Shown here one piece after another: positions 18,101-27,480 of a stretch of DNA of 64,000 nt. The stretch lies in the NCBI GenBank assembly GCA_963729795.1, contig CAVSPC010000013.1, positions 1 to 64,000 on the forward strand, read 5' to 3'. The translations under genes were made by a program, and so were the position numbers. A model generated the notes under the pieces. The model did not search any database. It was not told the DNA's origin and was given only the letters and a program-made list of their open reading frames with translations. Position 1 is the stretch's first letter, and each line of letters begins with the position of its first letter. This DNA comes from CAWBBA01 sp963729795 (lineage in GTDB: Bacteria; Desulfobacterota; Desulfomonilia; Desulfomonilales; Desulfomonilaceae).

Positions 18101-20322
18101 TATTCCATGCGGTGAGTTTCGACGGACGGCAGACATTTTCCGTGTTTCTCAACTCGGCTTGGCGCGAGATCGTCCGACAGGATAACGGAACCTGGCAGTA
18201 CATCGACGGGGCCGATGCCTGGCAAAATGCATCTGCGAATTCCTTACTTGAAGCGTTGCGCCAGGCGCTCGCCATTCCCGCGAATCAGATGACCGGGGCA
18301 CAACTAGGGCAGGTCACCTCCACTGAATGGTCTTCGCCCAACGGGTTTGTGCCCCACATTACCCCGACAATTGATTTCGCATTTCGGCTGGAGGCGGATC
18401 AGTCCGACCTGACAAAGTTGCCGATCCTTCAAAGTTATACTCTCACATACGAAACCAATGGACAGGCCGCGTCAATAATCGAGGGTTGGAAAGATGGCGC
18501 TTGGACCAAAGGTAAAGGCTGGACGGATAACACCATCGGCGGCGGCAACCGCTTGGGCAAGGCAGGCACGATCATGTACGCAGGGGCACAGCCGTTCCAA
18601 GCAGACTATCACGTTTTAGACCAGATCCCCGGGTTCTGGTACCGCTTGAAGACGAACGGAACAAGCCCGCTCTGTGCGATTACAGAAATCCGGTACAAGG
18701 CTCCGTGTCAGCCTCTTTCGAATATCGGAGACGGACAACCCGATGTCGGGGCGGTGATCCTCCAGATGGTGAGCACCGGTGCAAGCCCACAGGACATATC
18801 GGTTGCAATGGCGGATAATACTCTGACCTCTCTGGCATCTGCGGCCATTCCCATGACCGAGACCGACTATCTTTACATAGGGTACGCTACCCGATTCGAT
18901 GAGGTAGAGATCACGCCGTACGCAGATTCGGGGGATACCATATTTACAAACAACCAAGAAGCCTCTGTACTTTCCGCGGAGTACTGGAACGGCGAGGCAT
19001 GGCAGTCACTGACGATCAATGACCGCACGATCGGAACCAACAACAATACGTTTGCCGAGAAAGGGCGTATTTCATGGACAATCCCAAGCGATTGGAGAAC
19101 AAGCATCCCGTTCGATGCGTTTTTCAGCCGGGGCTATTGGGTCCGTTTCCGTGCTTCGGCTGCTTTAACGCCTACGGTTGCACTTTCCGAGCTGAGAGTC
19201 TATGGCGTGCCGGATTCGCTCAAGAAGTATAAGTTCGCAAGCACGTTCGGCAATCGGATCGCCCTCGCTAACCGGCCTGATGCTCCCGATCAGGTGGACA
19301 TATCCCGGCAGTTTGAGGAATACGGCTTCATAGGTCAGGATGCAGGGAGCTTTCGATTGGGAGGGATGGATCAGATCTCGTCTGTCATTCCTGCCTGGGA
19401 TGGGTTGCTGGTTGGCAAGACAGGGACTTTTCACTTCCTCGAGGAAGGTGCAGGGGATTTCAAGACAGTGGAGGCCGGCCGTCACGTCCCGATCAGTGCA
19501 CAGGTAGTGGTTAAAGCCCCAATGGGAGGATTCGACTATGGCGACCGCTACGCCCTTTTCTTCCTCAATCGTTACGGTGCCTTTGTCTCCACTGGCTTGC
19601 ACACGGACAGCATATTCAATACTTCTCGCGGCAAAACCATAAGCGATGTCCTCAACTGGTGGGATTCTTCTACAACACCGAGATTAGCCTTGGATTACTT
19701 ACACTTGGCTTGCGGCGAGTACTGGCCGGCGAAAAATTGGATTATATGGGCGGTTCCGATGATATTCTTAGGCTCCGGGCCGCAGCCATCCAATAATGCG
19801 CTCATCGTTTACGATCTGACCCTCGGGGCCTGGTTGCCTCCGTTTGTCTTCCCATTTGGGATAGCCGCTCTATGTACTGCATACCATTACAATACCGATG
19901 ATCCTCAGAGGCTTGGGGATATGGGTCTCTACGCAGGAGATTATGAAGGGCGTGTAATAAGATTGTTCCCGCCGGGCGTTACTTCTGATTTGGGCTCAAC
20001 TATTTCCGCTTGGGCAGAGACTGGATGGCTCGACTTTGGGGCGCCGGGATACAGCAAGCTGCTGCGAATGTTGTCCCTGTGCGGGAAATCCGAGAAAGAC
20101 CCGATAACTGTGAACATGTTCAGCGATGGAGACACGTGCGTTCCCAAGGTCGCCGAATTTCAGAACCTGTCAAGTTTAGGAAGCCAAAGCTTCGCGTTGG
20201 AGCAGGAATCCAACAATCTCCAAGGCCGTTTCTTCAAGTTCCGGATTGAGTTAAGCGCTGCGAGCGAAGTTCACGGTCTCCAAGTGGCCACCTCGCTGGT
20301 CCGCGAATGGGGTGCGTTGTGA
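15144..20322 (+). CDS. Giant tail protein with embedded kelch-like propeller (one frameshift)
   Basis: This virion protein has about 1,725 residues if read through. The first frame (15144 to about 15770) starts with a domain typical of podovirus tail proteins (TGGIVGRRHNPLHF, ENVDLTDGSLRTRPG) and then enters kelch-type blades (RILVFGGYGEIGVLDDLWAF, NMIVFGGYSNNG). The second frame continues the same blades (HSMLMAGGLNDDQ, AIYLVGGEVN). The later two thirds contain Ig- or carbohydrate-binding-like beta modules and a conserved-looking C-terminal region (LANRPDAPDQVDIS). The break lies in a run of six C at about 15764-15770; five C would restore D-V-P-P-L-G-Y. Propeller modules in tail proteins usually bind sugars or receptors. 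The start may instead be GTG 15105. Confidence 0.7.
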
Positions 20323-20383
20323 GTGAAGCTTGAGCAATCATGAAGTGGTGCAGAACCCGCCGAGGTCAACAAAATAGGAGGCT

Positions 20384-21109
20384 ATGTACATGCCATCTCC
20401 AAACTATGGAGGAAAATTGTCCGGAAACTTCGGGAGCTACTCGCCCTCAAGTGACAACCCTTTCCTCGAACCGAGCCGACAAGTAGCCGACTTGATCGCG
20501 CGGCTGTCCGGCGCACAGATGCAGGGGCCATCGAGCGGATCATTCTCCTGGCAGAGCCATGTGGCTCGTCCCGCCGATCCCGAGGTGCGAGACTACATGT
20601 CCAACGTCATGGGTGGGCAACGCAACACACTCGATGACTACGTCCGCCGGGCAGCAGGCGCGAGCATCAGGCGCGGCGGAACGACCACTGCCGGCGGCCA
20701 GCCCCTGGACTCCACGTTGTACCAGCAAGCCGTTGAAAGTCTCGCAAAGGGCTATGGGGACCGGTTCAGTGATGCAATGAATTACAACCGATACGTGAAG
20801 GGAACCGAGTCGAGCCAGTTCTCCGATAACATGAGAAACTTGCAGAACCTTTTGAGCCTGCAGCAGCGCTATTTATCCAGCGCGGCGGATTGGCAACAGA
20901 AACAGGCAAGCTTGCCCGGCATCACCGCGAACCCGGATGCCGACCTGGACCGCGCCCTGAAGGCGCTTTCTGTGGAACGACTGCGCCGTCAAATGGAAAT
21001 GGAACAGTGGCAAAATGCGGCTACTAAGGATGATCGCCAGAAAGCTTTGGACGAAAAAACTGCGGCCGAAGAACGATGGCGAGGGCTCGTGATAAAGCCA
21101 AGTTTCTAG
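20384..21109 (+). CDS. Putative internal or tail virion protein
   Basis: This 241-residue protein has a Gly/Ser/Pro-rich N-terminus (1-75) and a long helical Gln/Arg-rich C-terminal half (residues 130-230) resembling the small ejection or internal proteins of podoviruses. GGAGG stands 4 nt before the ATG. It is the last of the tail-side genes, directly downstream of the giant tail protein. No motif was recognised; the role is inferred from position and composition. Confidence 0.55.
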   Translation: MYMPSPNYGGKLSGNFGSYSPSSDNPFLEPSRQVADLIARLSGAQMQGPSSGSFSWQSHVARPADPEVRDYMSNVMGGQRNTLDDYVRRAAGASIRRGGTTTAGGQPLDSTLYQQAVESLAKGYGDRFSDAMNYNRYVKGTESSQFSDNMRNLQNLLSLQQRYLSSAADWQQKQASLPGITANPDADLDRALKALSVERLRRQMEMEQWQNAATKDDRQKALDEKTAAEERWRGLVIKPSF

Positions 21110-21333
21110 CTGGGGCCCGGGAGATTCGGTGCTAATGGATCTGGCGGGAACCAGAATAGGTTACCAGTCACCCTGGCAGCGGAGAATGTCGCTTAGTCGT
21201 CGCGGGGATTAGAAACGAGTCATTAGTGCATCGTTGCATATATACGGTCGCGCATTCAGAACAGGGCCTGCATGGAGAAACTGTCTCAAACGTGCGGACG
21301 AGGTCGATATCGTGCCACTAAAGTCGCTAGAGT

Positions 21334-21463
21334 TCTGGTTCCCAAGCTCCGCCTGGGAATCCCACGGTACGCGGGACTCTGCCCGCAAACTGCCCCTATT
21401 TCATTATCATAGTCGAGGCAGAGCCTCGCGCTAGCCACTCCCAGGCAGAGCCAGGGAACGAGA
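21334..21463. repeat. MITE-like inverted-repeat element, 130 bp
   Basis: The ends 21334-21358 and 21439-21463 are imperfect 25-nt inverted repeats with 21 of 25 matching, of the form TTCCCAAGCTCCGCCTGGGA against its complement. The interior has further small hairpins (GCGGGACTCTGCCCGC, GAGGCAGAGCCTC). Partial relatives lie at about 7230-7305 and 58468-58535. Such elements are often mobilised in trans by IS or REP-associated transposases. Confidence 0.65.
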
Positions 21464-21697
21464 AATTTCAGTCGGAGATCTGAGTGGCCTTGCGGGGGTC
21501 CCGCTAATGACAGCTCGCCTATAGAGTGCTCTCCAAGCTGCCTCACAGTGGTTTCCGATTTTTGAGTTGACAAATTAGGTTAATTATGGTCCCATTGCCC
21601 CCAACAGAGAACATTTGTTTTCCATAGTAAGCCCGGCAACCGAGTGGATAGCTGTCAAGCTTTCATTTGAAAGAGCCGATCAGTGAATCGATGAGTT

Positions 21698-21720
21698 AAC
21701 CTAATAGGTTCATAACCTAT
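21698..21720. promoter_or_regulatory. Palindromic operator-like site
   Basis: AACCTAATAGGTT (21698-21710) is a perfect palindrome around one central base, followed 3 nt later by a third half-site AACCTAT (21714-21720). It lies about 120 nt before the small-gene run beginning at 21839 and could bind a phage or host regulator. No cognate regulator is visible in the block. Confidence 0.35.
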
Positions 21721-21838
21721 CGACTGACACCTGATCGTGCGCGATGGCCGGGCCTTAACGCCGAAGATCCCTGGAAACGGGACCAACGGGGGAGGTCTTT
21801 TCTGCCGACCTCGCAATTCCAAAGTTTGGGGGCGGATC

Positions 21839-22069
21839 ATGGAGAGAGTCAATTATCGTAAACTGGTGTCTAACTCATTCGACAAGCTCCACGAGCAACT
21901 TTCCGTTCTCCGAGCCCACGTGGAGGCAATGGATGACCCGGTGGCTCGTGGGCATTTGGAATCCATGGAGTACGGCCTGCTCGCACCCATGCGCAAGCTC
22001 AGAATGCATCTGAGCATCCCGTACGACTGGCACGAACAGAGACCCACGCTCAAGGAGGCGACCCGATGA
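21839..22069 (+). CDS. Small helical hypothetical protein
   Basis: This 76-residue protein starts at ATG 21839 after GGGGGCGG. It is entirely helical and charged, with a heptad-like first half (LVSNSFDKLHEQLSVLRAHVEAM). It overlaps the next gene by 4 nt (ATGA). Unrecognised; it belongs to a run of small genes between tail and terminase modules. Confidence 0.55.
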   Translation: MERVNYRKLVSNSFDKLHEQLSVLRAHVEAMDDPVARGHLESMEYGLLAPMRKLRMHLSIPYDWHEQRPTLKEATR

Positions 22070-22452
22070 GCCAAAGTGCGCTTACCGTCGAGCAGTGGAA
22101 AGAAATGAACGCCCACAGGCTGATTGAATGTCGCTGGGGCTGCAACATTACTTCTGAGGCATGCCGCCTGTACCAGGCAAGGACCGGACGTTACGTGCTT
22201 CACTTCAACGGCCAGCGAGAGCCGTATCCGCGGGTCAACGCGGATTACCTGAGGTGTTTCTTGCCGGAACCCTGCGCCCACTTGATGTCGGATGATGAAA
22301 TCCGCGGCCTGGAAGCAACGGTCGGCTCCGTTAATCACCGCCCGAGTCCGGAACGTCGCGAACGATCGAGGCATGCGAGGGAACTGGATCGGCTCGTAAA
22401 TCCCGATCTCATGTTGCGTGAAGCCCAGTGGAACCGTTCCCTGATTGGCTGA
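22066..22452 (+). CDS. Hypothetical phage-region protein
   Basis: This 128-residue protein overlaps the upstream stop by 4 nt. Cysteines at CRWGC, CRLY, CF and CAH in the first 80 residues could form a metal site; the C-terminal 40 residues are Arg/Glu-rich helix. The central RTGRYVLHFNGQREPYPRV suggests a small beta segment. The family was not recognised. Confidence 0.55.
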   Translation: MSQSALTVEQWKEMNAHRLIECRWGCNITSEACRLYQARTGRYVLHFNGQREPYPRVNADYLRCFLPEPCAHLMSDDEIRGLEATVGSVNHRPSPERRERSRHARELDRLVNPDLMLREAQWNRSLIG

Positions 22453-22531
22453 TAAGTGTTTCAGGTTTTGAAAGACTGAGCCGGCGTACTAAAGCGTTTT
22501 CAACCACTTTCCCAAACGAAAGGATCATGTG

Positions 22532-22738
22532 ATGAAAAGATCGGAAATGGTTTGCAGCAAGTGCATCAAGTTTGAAGGAACTCAATGCCGCCTCGACCCC
22601 GAAGGTCTCCCGATCGATGAGCCGGACAGACACTGGTGCGCTCAGGGCCAGTGGCAAGAGTGGTCGGAACGATACCAGGAGATGGAACCCTTCTATTGGG
22701 GCGAATGGCAAGAGAATTGTCTAGAGCTGGCCGGATAG
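22532..22738 (+). CDS. Small putative zinc-binding protein
   Basis: This 68-residue, acidic, tryptophan-rich protein has a CxxC (CSKC) at residues 8-11 and further cysteines at 19 and 36, a spacing that suggests a single zinc site. ATG 22532 is preferred over GTG 22529. Unrecognised; probably a small regulatory or DNA-metabolism accessory protein. Confidence 0.5.
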   Translation: MKRSEMVCSKCIKFEGTQCRLDPEGLPIDEPDRHWCAQGQWQEWSERYQEMEPFYWGEWQENCLELAG

Positions 22739-22962
22739 TGGTTAACGGACGGATGAGCAAAGCCAAGATGCAGCGAACAAAGCGAACAGCGTCGCCCACG
22801 AGGAAACATGGATAATGCCGCTCCCCTCGCTCGTTGCATCTTATGCTTGCTCGCCGGTTGTGCCGTTCGCAGTACCTCTTCGGTTTCCATCTATCCAGCA
22901 TCGTCGATAAACACACTTTCCAACGTACACATTCCATAAACGTGAATTTCGGAGGTTGATCC

Positions 22963-23286
22963 ATGCAAATTCCAGAGAAACTAACCATTTTCTCCAGAAC
23001 CTACGATGTCCATGACGTGGACCCCATTCATGCTTATGATGGGATACTCGGGTTAGCGGCTTATCGGGATGGTGTGATCTATCTTGACCGCAACATGGAC
23101 CCGTCCCTGGCGCTCAGCACCCTCTGGCATGAAGCATTCCACATCGCGCAACAAGAGATCCTTGGAACCGTAGATGAAGCCCAGGCCAGATGGATATCGC
23201 TCTTCATCCACACTTTCCTTTTGGAAAATCCCGACATCCTGCAATGCTATCCCGCCGCATCAAGTCCTGCATCTTTCCACGAATGA
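22963..23286 (+). CDS. Zincin-type metallopeptidase-like protein (HExxH)
   Basis: This 107-residue protein has HEAFH at residues 56-60 preceded by a helix (LALSTLWHEAFHIAQQ) and followed by a Glu/Asp-containing helix that could give the third ligand (VDEAQARWI). This matches compact ImmA/IrrE-like or M78-like zincins, which in mobile elements cleave repressors. A GGAGG site is 7 nt ahead of the ATG. It lies 190 nt before the toxin gene and no repressor gene is visible nearby, so its substrate is unknown. Confidence 0.7.
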   Translation: MQIPEKLTIFSRTYDVHDVDPIHAYDGILGLAAYRDGVIYLDRNMDPSLALSTLWHEAFHIAQQEILGTVDEAQARWISLFIHTFLLENPDILQCYPAASSPASFHE

Positions 23287-23476
23287 CAACTTTGACTGGG
23301 CGCGGGTAGGATTCAGCAAACAACATGTACCTCATCACTTGGGAAACGAATGCGGATTACTCAATTCTTCTCTGGCGCCTGGGCTCGTTGCATCCCACTC
23401 GCGTTGCGTCCAGCATGAGAACCTCCGTCGCGAACGTCGCCAGCACCACCCAAAGCAAATATGAAGGAAGAAAACC

Positions 23477-24046
23477 GTGATTGAGACGGAAAACCAACGC
23501 CGTTGGTGGTTTGCCACTCACCCGGAATTCAGCACTTCGGGAAGAAGGAATCATCGAGGGCTGGTCCACAGCTCAAGTTTGTTCGGGCGGCAAACTACCG
23601 GCACCAGCCTAAGTCTCTTCCACGACCTGCCAGCCCTGCCGGACCCGATCACTGTGATACGTAGGCTGCTTGACTACCTCCAGCAGAACAATCCGCTGCT
23701 GATGGATGATCGGGACCGTACCAGTGAGCGAATGCGGAAGGCTCTGGATCGCGCGGTGGAAATTGCAAGAATAGCTGAACAGATTGCAGGAGGGCATGCC
23801 TATGATAAGCATGTAGTGGAACAACACAAGTACCCTAGGGTCAAAAGTCGCGAGGATTTCCGGAAACTCATTATGCGAATTCTGAAAAATCCTACAGAGT
23901 GGAAGCCACTTGAGGGCGGTCGCAGCGCATACTGGGATGGAGAAACAGGAACCGTTGTCGTGCGAGATCCCAGACACCCAGATGGAGGCACGGCGTTTCG
24001 ACCGCGCGACGGTAAATATTATTATGACAACGAACTTCGTAAGTAG
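23477..24046 (+). CDS. Polymorphic-toxin-type RNase-like protein
   Basis: This 189-residue protein has a C-terminal 85 residues resembling the terminal toxin modules of contact-dependent and other polymorphic toxins. The block GGHAYDKHV (105-113) is followed by KSREDFRKLI, then GRSAYWDGETGTVVVRDP (148-165), and finally GGTAFRPRDGKYYYD near the end. Conserved His/Lys/His and Tyr/Trp residues suggest a metal-independent ribonuclease active site; this is family memory, not demonstrated. The N-terminal part (ENQRRWWFATHPEFS) and a helical middle may be a delivery or packaging segment. It has no signal peptide. TAG is followed 13 nt later by the ATG of a putative immunity gene, with GGAGG between. 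Confidence 0.65.
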   Translation: MIETENQRRWWFATHPEFSTSGRRNHRGLVHSSSLFGRQTTGTSLSLFHDLPALPDPITVIRRLLDYLQQNNPLLMDDRDRTSERMRKALDRAVEIARIAEQIAGGHAYDKHVVEQHKYPRVKSREDFRKLIMRILKNPTEWKPLEGGRSAYWDGETGTVVVRDPRHPDGGTAFRPRDGKYYYDNELRK

Positions 24047-24059
24047 GAGGCGGCCGGTG

Positions 24060-24449
24060 ATGGAAGTCAAAGGATTCGATGCTCGTCACGCGTCATTGAG
24101 TTTGTCCCACGATGAGCTAGCAACGATCAGTCAGGCCCTTAATGAGGTCTGCCACGGACTACGCGTCGATGATTTTCCATCTAAAATGGGCTCGGACGAG
24201 AGCGAGGTTGACCGACTTTTGGATGAAATAATCCCAACTTACTATCGAATGAAGCAATCCCGATCACGGCATGTAGTGGTGCGTTTGTCCGCTCGTGAAT
24301 TGCGAGCGATCATCGGTGCTCTCAGAGAGGTCTGCCGCGAGATAGACGAGATTGAATTCGCGACCAGAATGGGCGTGAAACGCAGCGAAGTTGACCAGAT
24401 ACTGAAAGAAATGGTCCCCATTTACCGCAAAATGAAGCAGAAAATGTGA
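24060..24449 (+). CDS. Putative immunity protein with duplicated domain
   Basis: This 129-residue, helical, acidic protein is made of two copies of one module: residues 14-66 and 75-127. Both follow the pattern LS..EL..I..AL.EVC, then .F..(K/R)MG....EVD..L.E..P.Y..MKQ, with a period of 61 residues. Single-copy proteins of this pattern accompany the RNase-like toxin module encoded immediately upstream, so I read this as its immunity protein. GGAGG lies 10 nt before the ATG, ensuring co-translation with the toxin. The duplication is clear in the sequence; the immunity role is inference. Confidence 0.65.
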   Translation: MEVKGFDARHASLSLSHDELATISQALNEVCHGLRVDDFPSKMGSDESEVDRLLDEIIPTYYRMKQSRSRHVVVRLSARELRAIIGALREVCREIDEIEFATRMGVKRSEVDQILKEMVPIYRKMKQKM

Positions 24450-24618
24450 GATGCTGCGAACGCGGTCAACGGCGTCTTTTCAAGAGGGGATCGAAGGCGC
24501 TATTTCAAACCACCGCTTGCCATAAACATAAAAAGACATTCCTCGATTACCCAAAAAATGACCCAGAAGAGAAAACGACTAATTGGGGTGGCCTCTGACG
24601 TCTCTTCTACAGACGCCG

Positions 24619-24969
24619 ATGGAACTACAACGGCCATCGAAGCTGCAATTCGATCCTTCTTTCCTCTCCCAAATCCAGGAACTGGCCGCGTCGGGTCTGA
24701 CTCCTTCCTCCGCGCTGTCGCTGATCACGAAGCTCATCGCCGAGGCTCCCGGCGCATCCAAAGAGGCAATGGAACGAATCAAAATGGTGGACAAACTTCT
24801 CAATACCGCCCGAGCAATGATGGAAACTCGGCTGAAAAATGAGGAAGCCGCAGCGATTTCCGCAAAACTCGATGAAATGGAACTTCTGATCGAAAAGCTA
24901 GCCATTCAAAGGGCAGGCGAGCCCAATCAGTGCGTTGAAGTCAGAGACGGTCGCGGGCAGGATGAGTGA
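24619..24969 (+). CDS. Putative small terminase subunit or packaging accessory
   Basis: This protein of about 116 residues is mostly helical: residues 5-40 with an SxLSLITKLIAE helix, then a long heptad-rich helix (residues 45-95, DKLLNTARAMMETRLKNEEAAAISAKLDEMELLIEKL broken by turns). It overlaps the large terminase start by 8 nt, the normal position for a small terminase subunit. There is no obvious helix-turn-helix. An alternative start lies at 24583; ATG 24619 has only a weak ribosome site. Confidence 0.5.
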   Translation: MELQRPSKLQFDPSFLSQIQELAASGLTPSSALSLITKLIAEAPGASKEAMERIKMVDKLLNTARAMMETRLKNEEAAAISAKLDEMELLIEKLAIQRAGEPNQCVEVRDGRGQDE

Positions 24970-26686
24970 CTCTCTCCATTCCGAACAGGCTAACCTTCGG
25001 CGGTCGAGGATGCGGCTCGAAAGATTGTCCGAACGTTTGCAGCAGCTAATGCCGAGTCCTGCAGGCGAATTGTTCCATATTCAGCGGTTCATCGAGGATC
25101 TGAAGATCATCAATAAAAGGGGCGAGCTGGTTTCCCTCATCATGAACCGGTCCCAGGAGATGGTATTCCACAGGCTCATGGAATGTCGTGAAAAGAGGAT
25201 CCCGGCACGCTTCATCTGCTGCAAGTCCCGACAACTCGGTATCTCTACGCTCATCGAGGCATTCATCTTTGCACTGATCACACACTATCCCAACCGGTTT
25301 GCCCTGGTGGCGGCAAATTCCATTGAGAGCGCTCAGACGATCTTCGCGATGGCTCAGCGTTTCCTCCGCTATCTTGCGCCTCTCCATACCCCTCGTCCAG
25401 CTACGGTCAATGCTCGCCGCATTGAATATCTTCCGCCTCATCATTCACGCTTGCAAATCGATACTGCCGCGAACAAGGGCCTGGGGCGAGGCGGTACTCT
25501 TCACTATGTCCACGCCAGCGAAGTAGCCTTCTGGGAAAAAGCTGAAGACCCGGTTCTAGCCATCAACCAGTCGGTCCCCCAGCACTGGGACACTCTGGTC
25601 TTTTGGGAATCCACTGCAAACGGGATGCACAATCTCTTTCATCGAACGTGGATAGCCGCGGAACGCGGGGAATCGGACATGCAGCCCATATTTCTCTCTT
25701 GGAAAGGATTTCCGGAATACAGCCTTCCCGTGGCAGAGCGAGAACAACTCGACCTCACGCCGGACGAGGAAGCCTATACCCGGAAATACGATTTAAAGAG
25801 AGACCAGATCAAGTGGGCCTGCTACACAAGAAAGAATCAGTGCCACGACTCATGGGAAAAATTCCATCAGGAATACCCTGTGGCCCCGCAACTGGCCTTC
25901 ACCTTTACTGGGATGCCCTGGTTCAACCAAGATGTGATTCACGAATCGCTGGAGAATTTGGCCCGGTCTCCGCTGAAGCGGGGCAGTCTGGAGTTCTCGG
26001 CTGATGGCTCCACAATCCCCATTTTTATGACAGATCCCACAGGGGCTCTGGAAGTTTGGAAGCTGCCTGAGCCATCCCACACATATAGTATGGGCATGGA
26101 TGTCGGAGAAGGCGTCGGTGCGGATTACACTGTCATTCAAGTTATATGCAACGAAACAGGCGAGGTGGTTGCCCGTTACCGCTCAAACCGAGTCCGTGCC
26201 GAATCCGCGGGGGTAGACGCATACCTCCTCGGAACGTACTACAATTTCGGACTGCTCGGGATCGAGCGCAACGGCCCCGGCCTCGCCACTCTCGCGGCAT
26301 GTGAACGAGGGCTGTCGGAGTATCCGCAAATGACCGGCTATTCCAACCTCTACTATCACACGTACACTGACCGCAAGATCCCGGAAGAGACCAGACGCTT
26401 GGGGTGGATCACCAACAAAACCACCAAAGAGGCAATGCTGAGCAGACTGGCACTGACTTTCGAGAGTTGTGGGCTCAAGATATACAGCAGGACTACCCTT
26501 CTCGAAATGCAGGGCTTTGTCTGGGATGCTGAGAAGAGATGCTTCAGGCAGAATTACAAATCTCCGGATTCACGGCTTGCTCACGACGATGAGATCATGG
26601 CCCTGGCCATAGCCAACGAGATGCGATCTCACACGTGGGAAAACCGCTTCATTCACGGCCGACTGCCTCACGGCGGGGAGTTTTGA
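24962..26686 (+). CDS. terL: Phage terminase large subunit
   Basis: This 574-residue DNA-packaging motor has an ATPase domain and a headful nuclease. Walker A-like CKSRQLGIST is at 87-96, a Walker B-like strand and acidic region HYVHASEVAFWE at 181-192, and the coupling motif WESTANG at about 215-221. In the C-terminal RNase-H-like nuclease, MGMDVGEGVGADYT gives Asp380, with further acids in GIERNGPG and the terminal HDDEIMALA. Start ATG 24962 is inside the preceding gene. It powers DNA translocation through the portal, encoded 21 kb to the left on the same strand. The frame is intact. Confidence 0.9.
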   Translation: MSDSLHSEQANLRRSRMRLERLSERLQQLMPSPAGELFHIQRFIEDLKIINKRGELVSLIMNRSQEMVFHRLMECREKRIPARFICCKSRQLGISTLIEAFIFALITHYPNRFALVAANSIESAQTIFAMAQRFLRYLAPLHTPRPATVNARRIEYLPPHHSRLQIDTAANKGLGRGGTLHYVHASEVAFWEKAEDPVLAINQSVPQHWDTLVFWESTANGMHNLFHRTWIAAERGESDMQPIFLSWKGFPEYSLPVAEREQLDLTPDEEAYTRKYDLKRDQIKWACYTRKNQCHDSWEKFHQEYPVAPQLAFTFTGMPWFNQDVIHESLENLARSPLKRGSLEFSADGSTIPIFMTDPTGALEVWKLPEPSHTYSMGMDVGEGVGADYTVIQVICNETGEVVARYRSNRVRAESAGVDAYLLGTYYNFGLLGIERNGPGLATLAACERGLSEYPQMTGYSNLYYHTYTDRKIPEETRRLGWITNKTTKEAMLSRLALTFESCGLKIYSRTTLLEMQGFVWDAEKRCFRQNYKSPDSRLAHDDEIMALAIANEMRSHTWENRFIHGRLPHGGEF

Positions 26687-26688
26687 CA

Positions 26689-27354
26689 GTGCGCGCGGAA
26701 TACCTGGAAGACGGCGCGATAGCGGTAATCGGAACAAAAGGAAAACAAACCTTCAAAAAGATTTGGGCCGGGATCGGCTGGCCGGACAGTGAAGCGGGTT
26801 ATATCTGTGTTGTGGGCGAGCGCGCAGACCAGCGGTATCATGCTCTTTGGGAGAAGACCGGCGGTCTCTGGGAACTCGGCGCAGCCGCGGTGGAAGCCAA
26901 TAATCGTTTGCTCGTCGACTGCATCTGGGTCGATACCCGTGATGCGGTCGCGACCTCGTATCTCAGGACCTTGCCCGGCCTGTGTTTCCATGAGGAGCCT
27001 CCCAAGAGAGGTTCTACAACCGGCACCGGAGTCCATTCGCCGGCCAAAGCGTCGCGTCTCACCGAACGAGAAACGACGGCAAGCGTAATGCCGGTTCATG
27101 AGCGGGCCACAGCAAACTATCGGTCCGCTCTTGAGAATACGAGAGGTGTGATAATGGCCTCTAATCTTCTCATATACGAGCAAAACTGCCCCAAACTGGT
27201 CTACGCTTTGAGGCAGCCGCTGGAAGATCTGCTGAGATCACCTGTCATGAAGGCCCTGGTCTGGGTCTTGACGGCGCTCGAGGGAGCCGGGAGAAACTCC
27301 GGGCTGGAGCTTTCGACTTCGGACCCGTGGTACGTCAACAGTCCGAGGCAGTAA
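26689..27354 (+). CDS. Hypothetical protein downstream of terminase
   Basis: This 221-residue protein starts at GTG 26689 with GGGGAG 8 nt upstream, 2 nt after the terminase stop. The N-terminal 90 residues (AIAVIGTKGKQTFKKIWAGI, then YICVVGERAD, WELGAAAVEANNRLLVDCIWVD) look like an alpha/beta domain. The middle is low complexity (Gly/Thr/Ser) and the C-terminal 60 residues are helical. Not recognised. Tight coupling to terL suggests a packaging-related protein. Confidence 0.55.
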   Translation: MRAEYLEDGAIAVIGTKGKQTFKKIWAGIGWPDSEAGYICVVGERADQRYHALWEKTGGLWELGAAAVEANNRLLVDCIWVDTRDAVATSYLRTLPGLCFHEEPPKRGSTTGTGVHSPAKASRLTERETTASVMPVHERATANYRSALENTRGVIMASNLLIYEQNCPKLVYALRQPLEDLLRSPVMKALVWVLTALEGAGRNSGLELSTSDPWYVNSPRQ

Positions 27355-27480
27355 TATAATGGACGTTTTGATAATCCGCGGCCTGTCAAAATTGGTCCAA
27401 CGGCCTCATGAACAGCCCATGACTTCGGGTAAATTTCGTGGTAAAGAAGGGTCGAAAAACTTCTTCCAGGAGCGCAGAGA

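Larger units (their letters stand above)
21110..21838. other. Gene-free stretch with MITE-like element and palindrome
   Basis: No gene is seen. It includes the inverted-repeat element at 21334-21463 and, near 21698-21720, a palindrome that may be an operator. TTGACA at 21567-21572 could be a promoter -35 for the small genes that follow, but no good -10 was found at the right distance. Confidence 0.5.
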
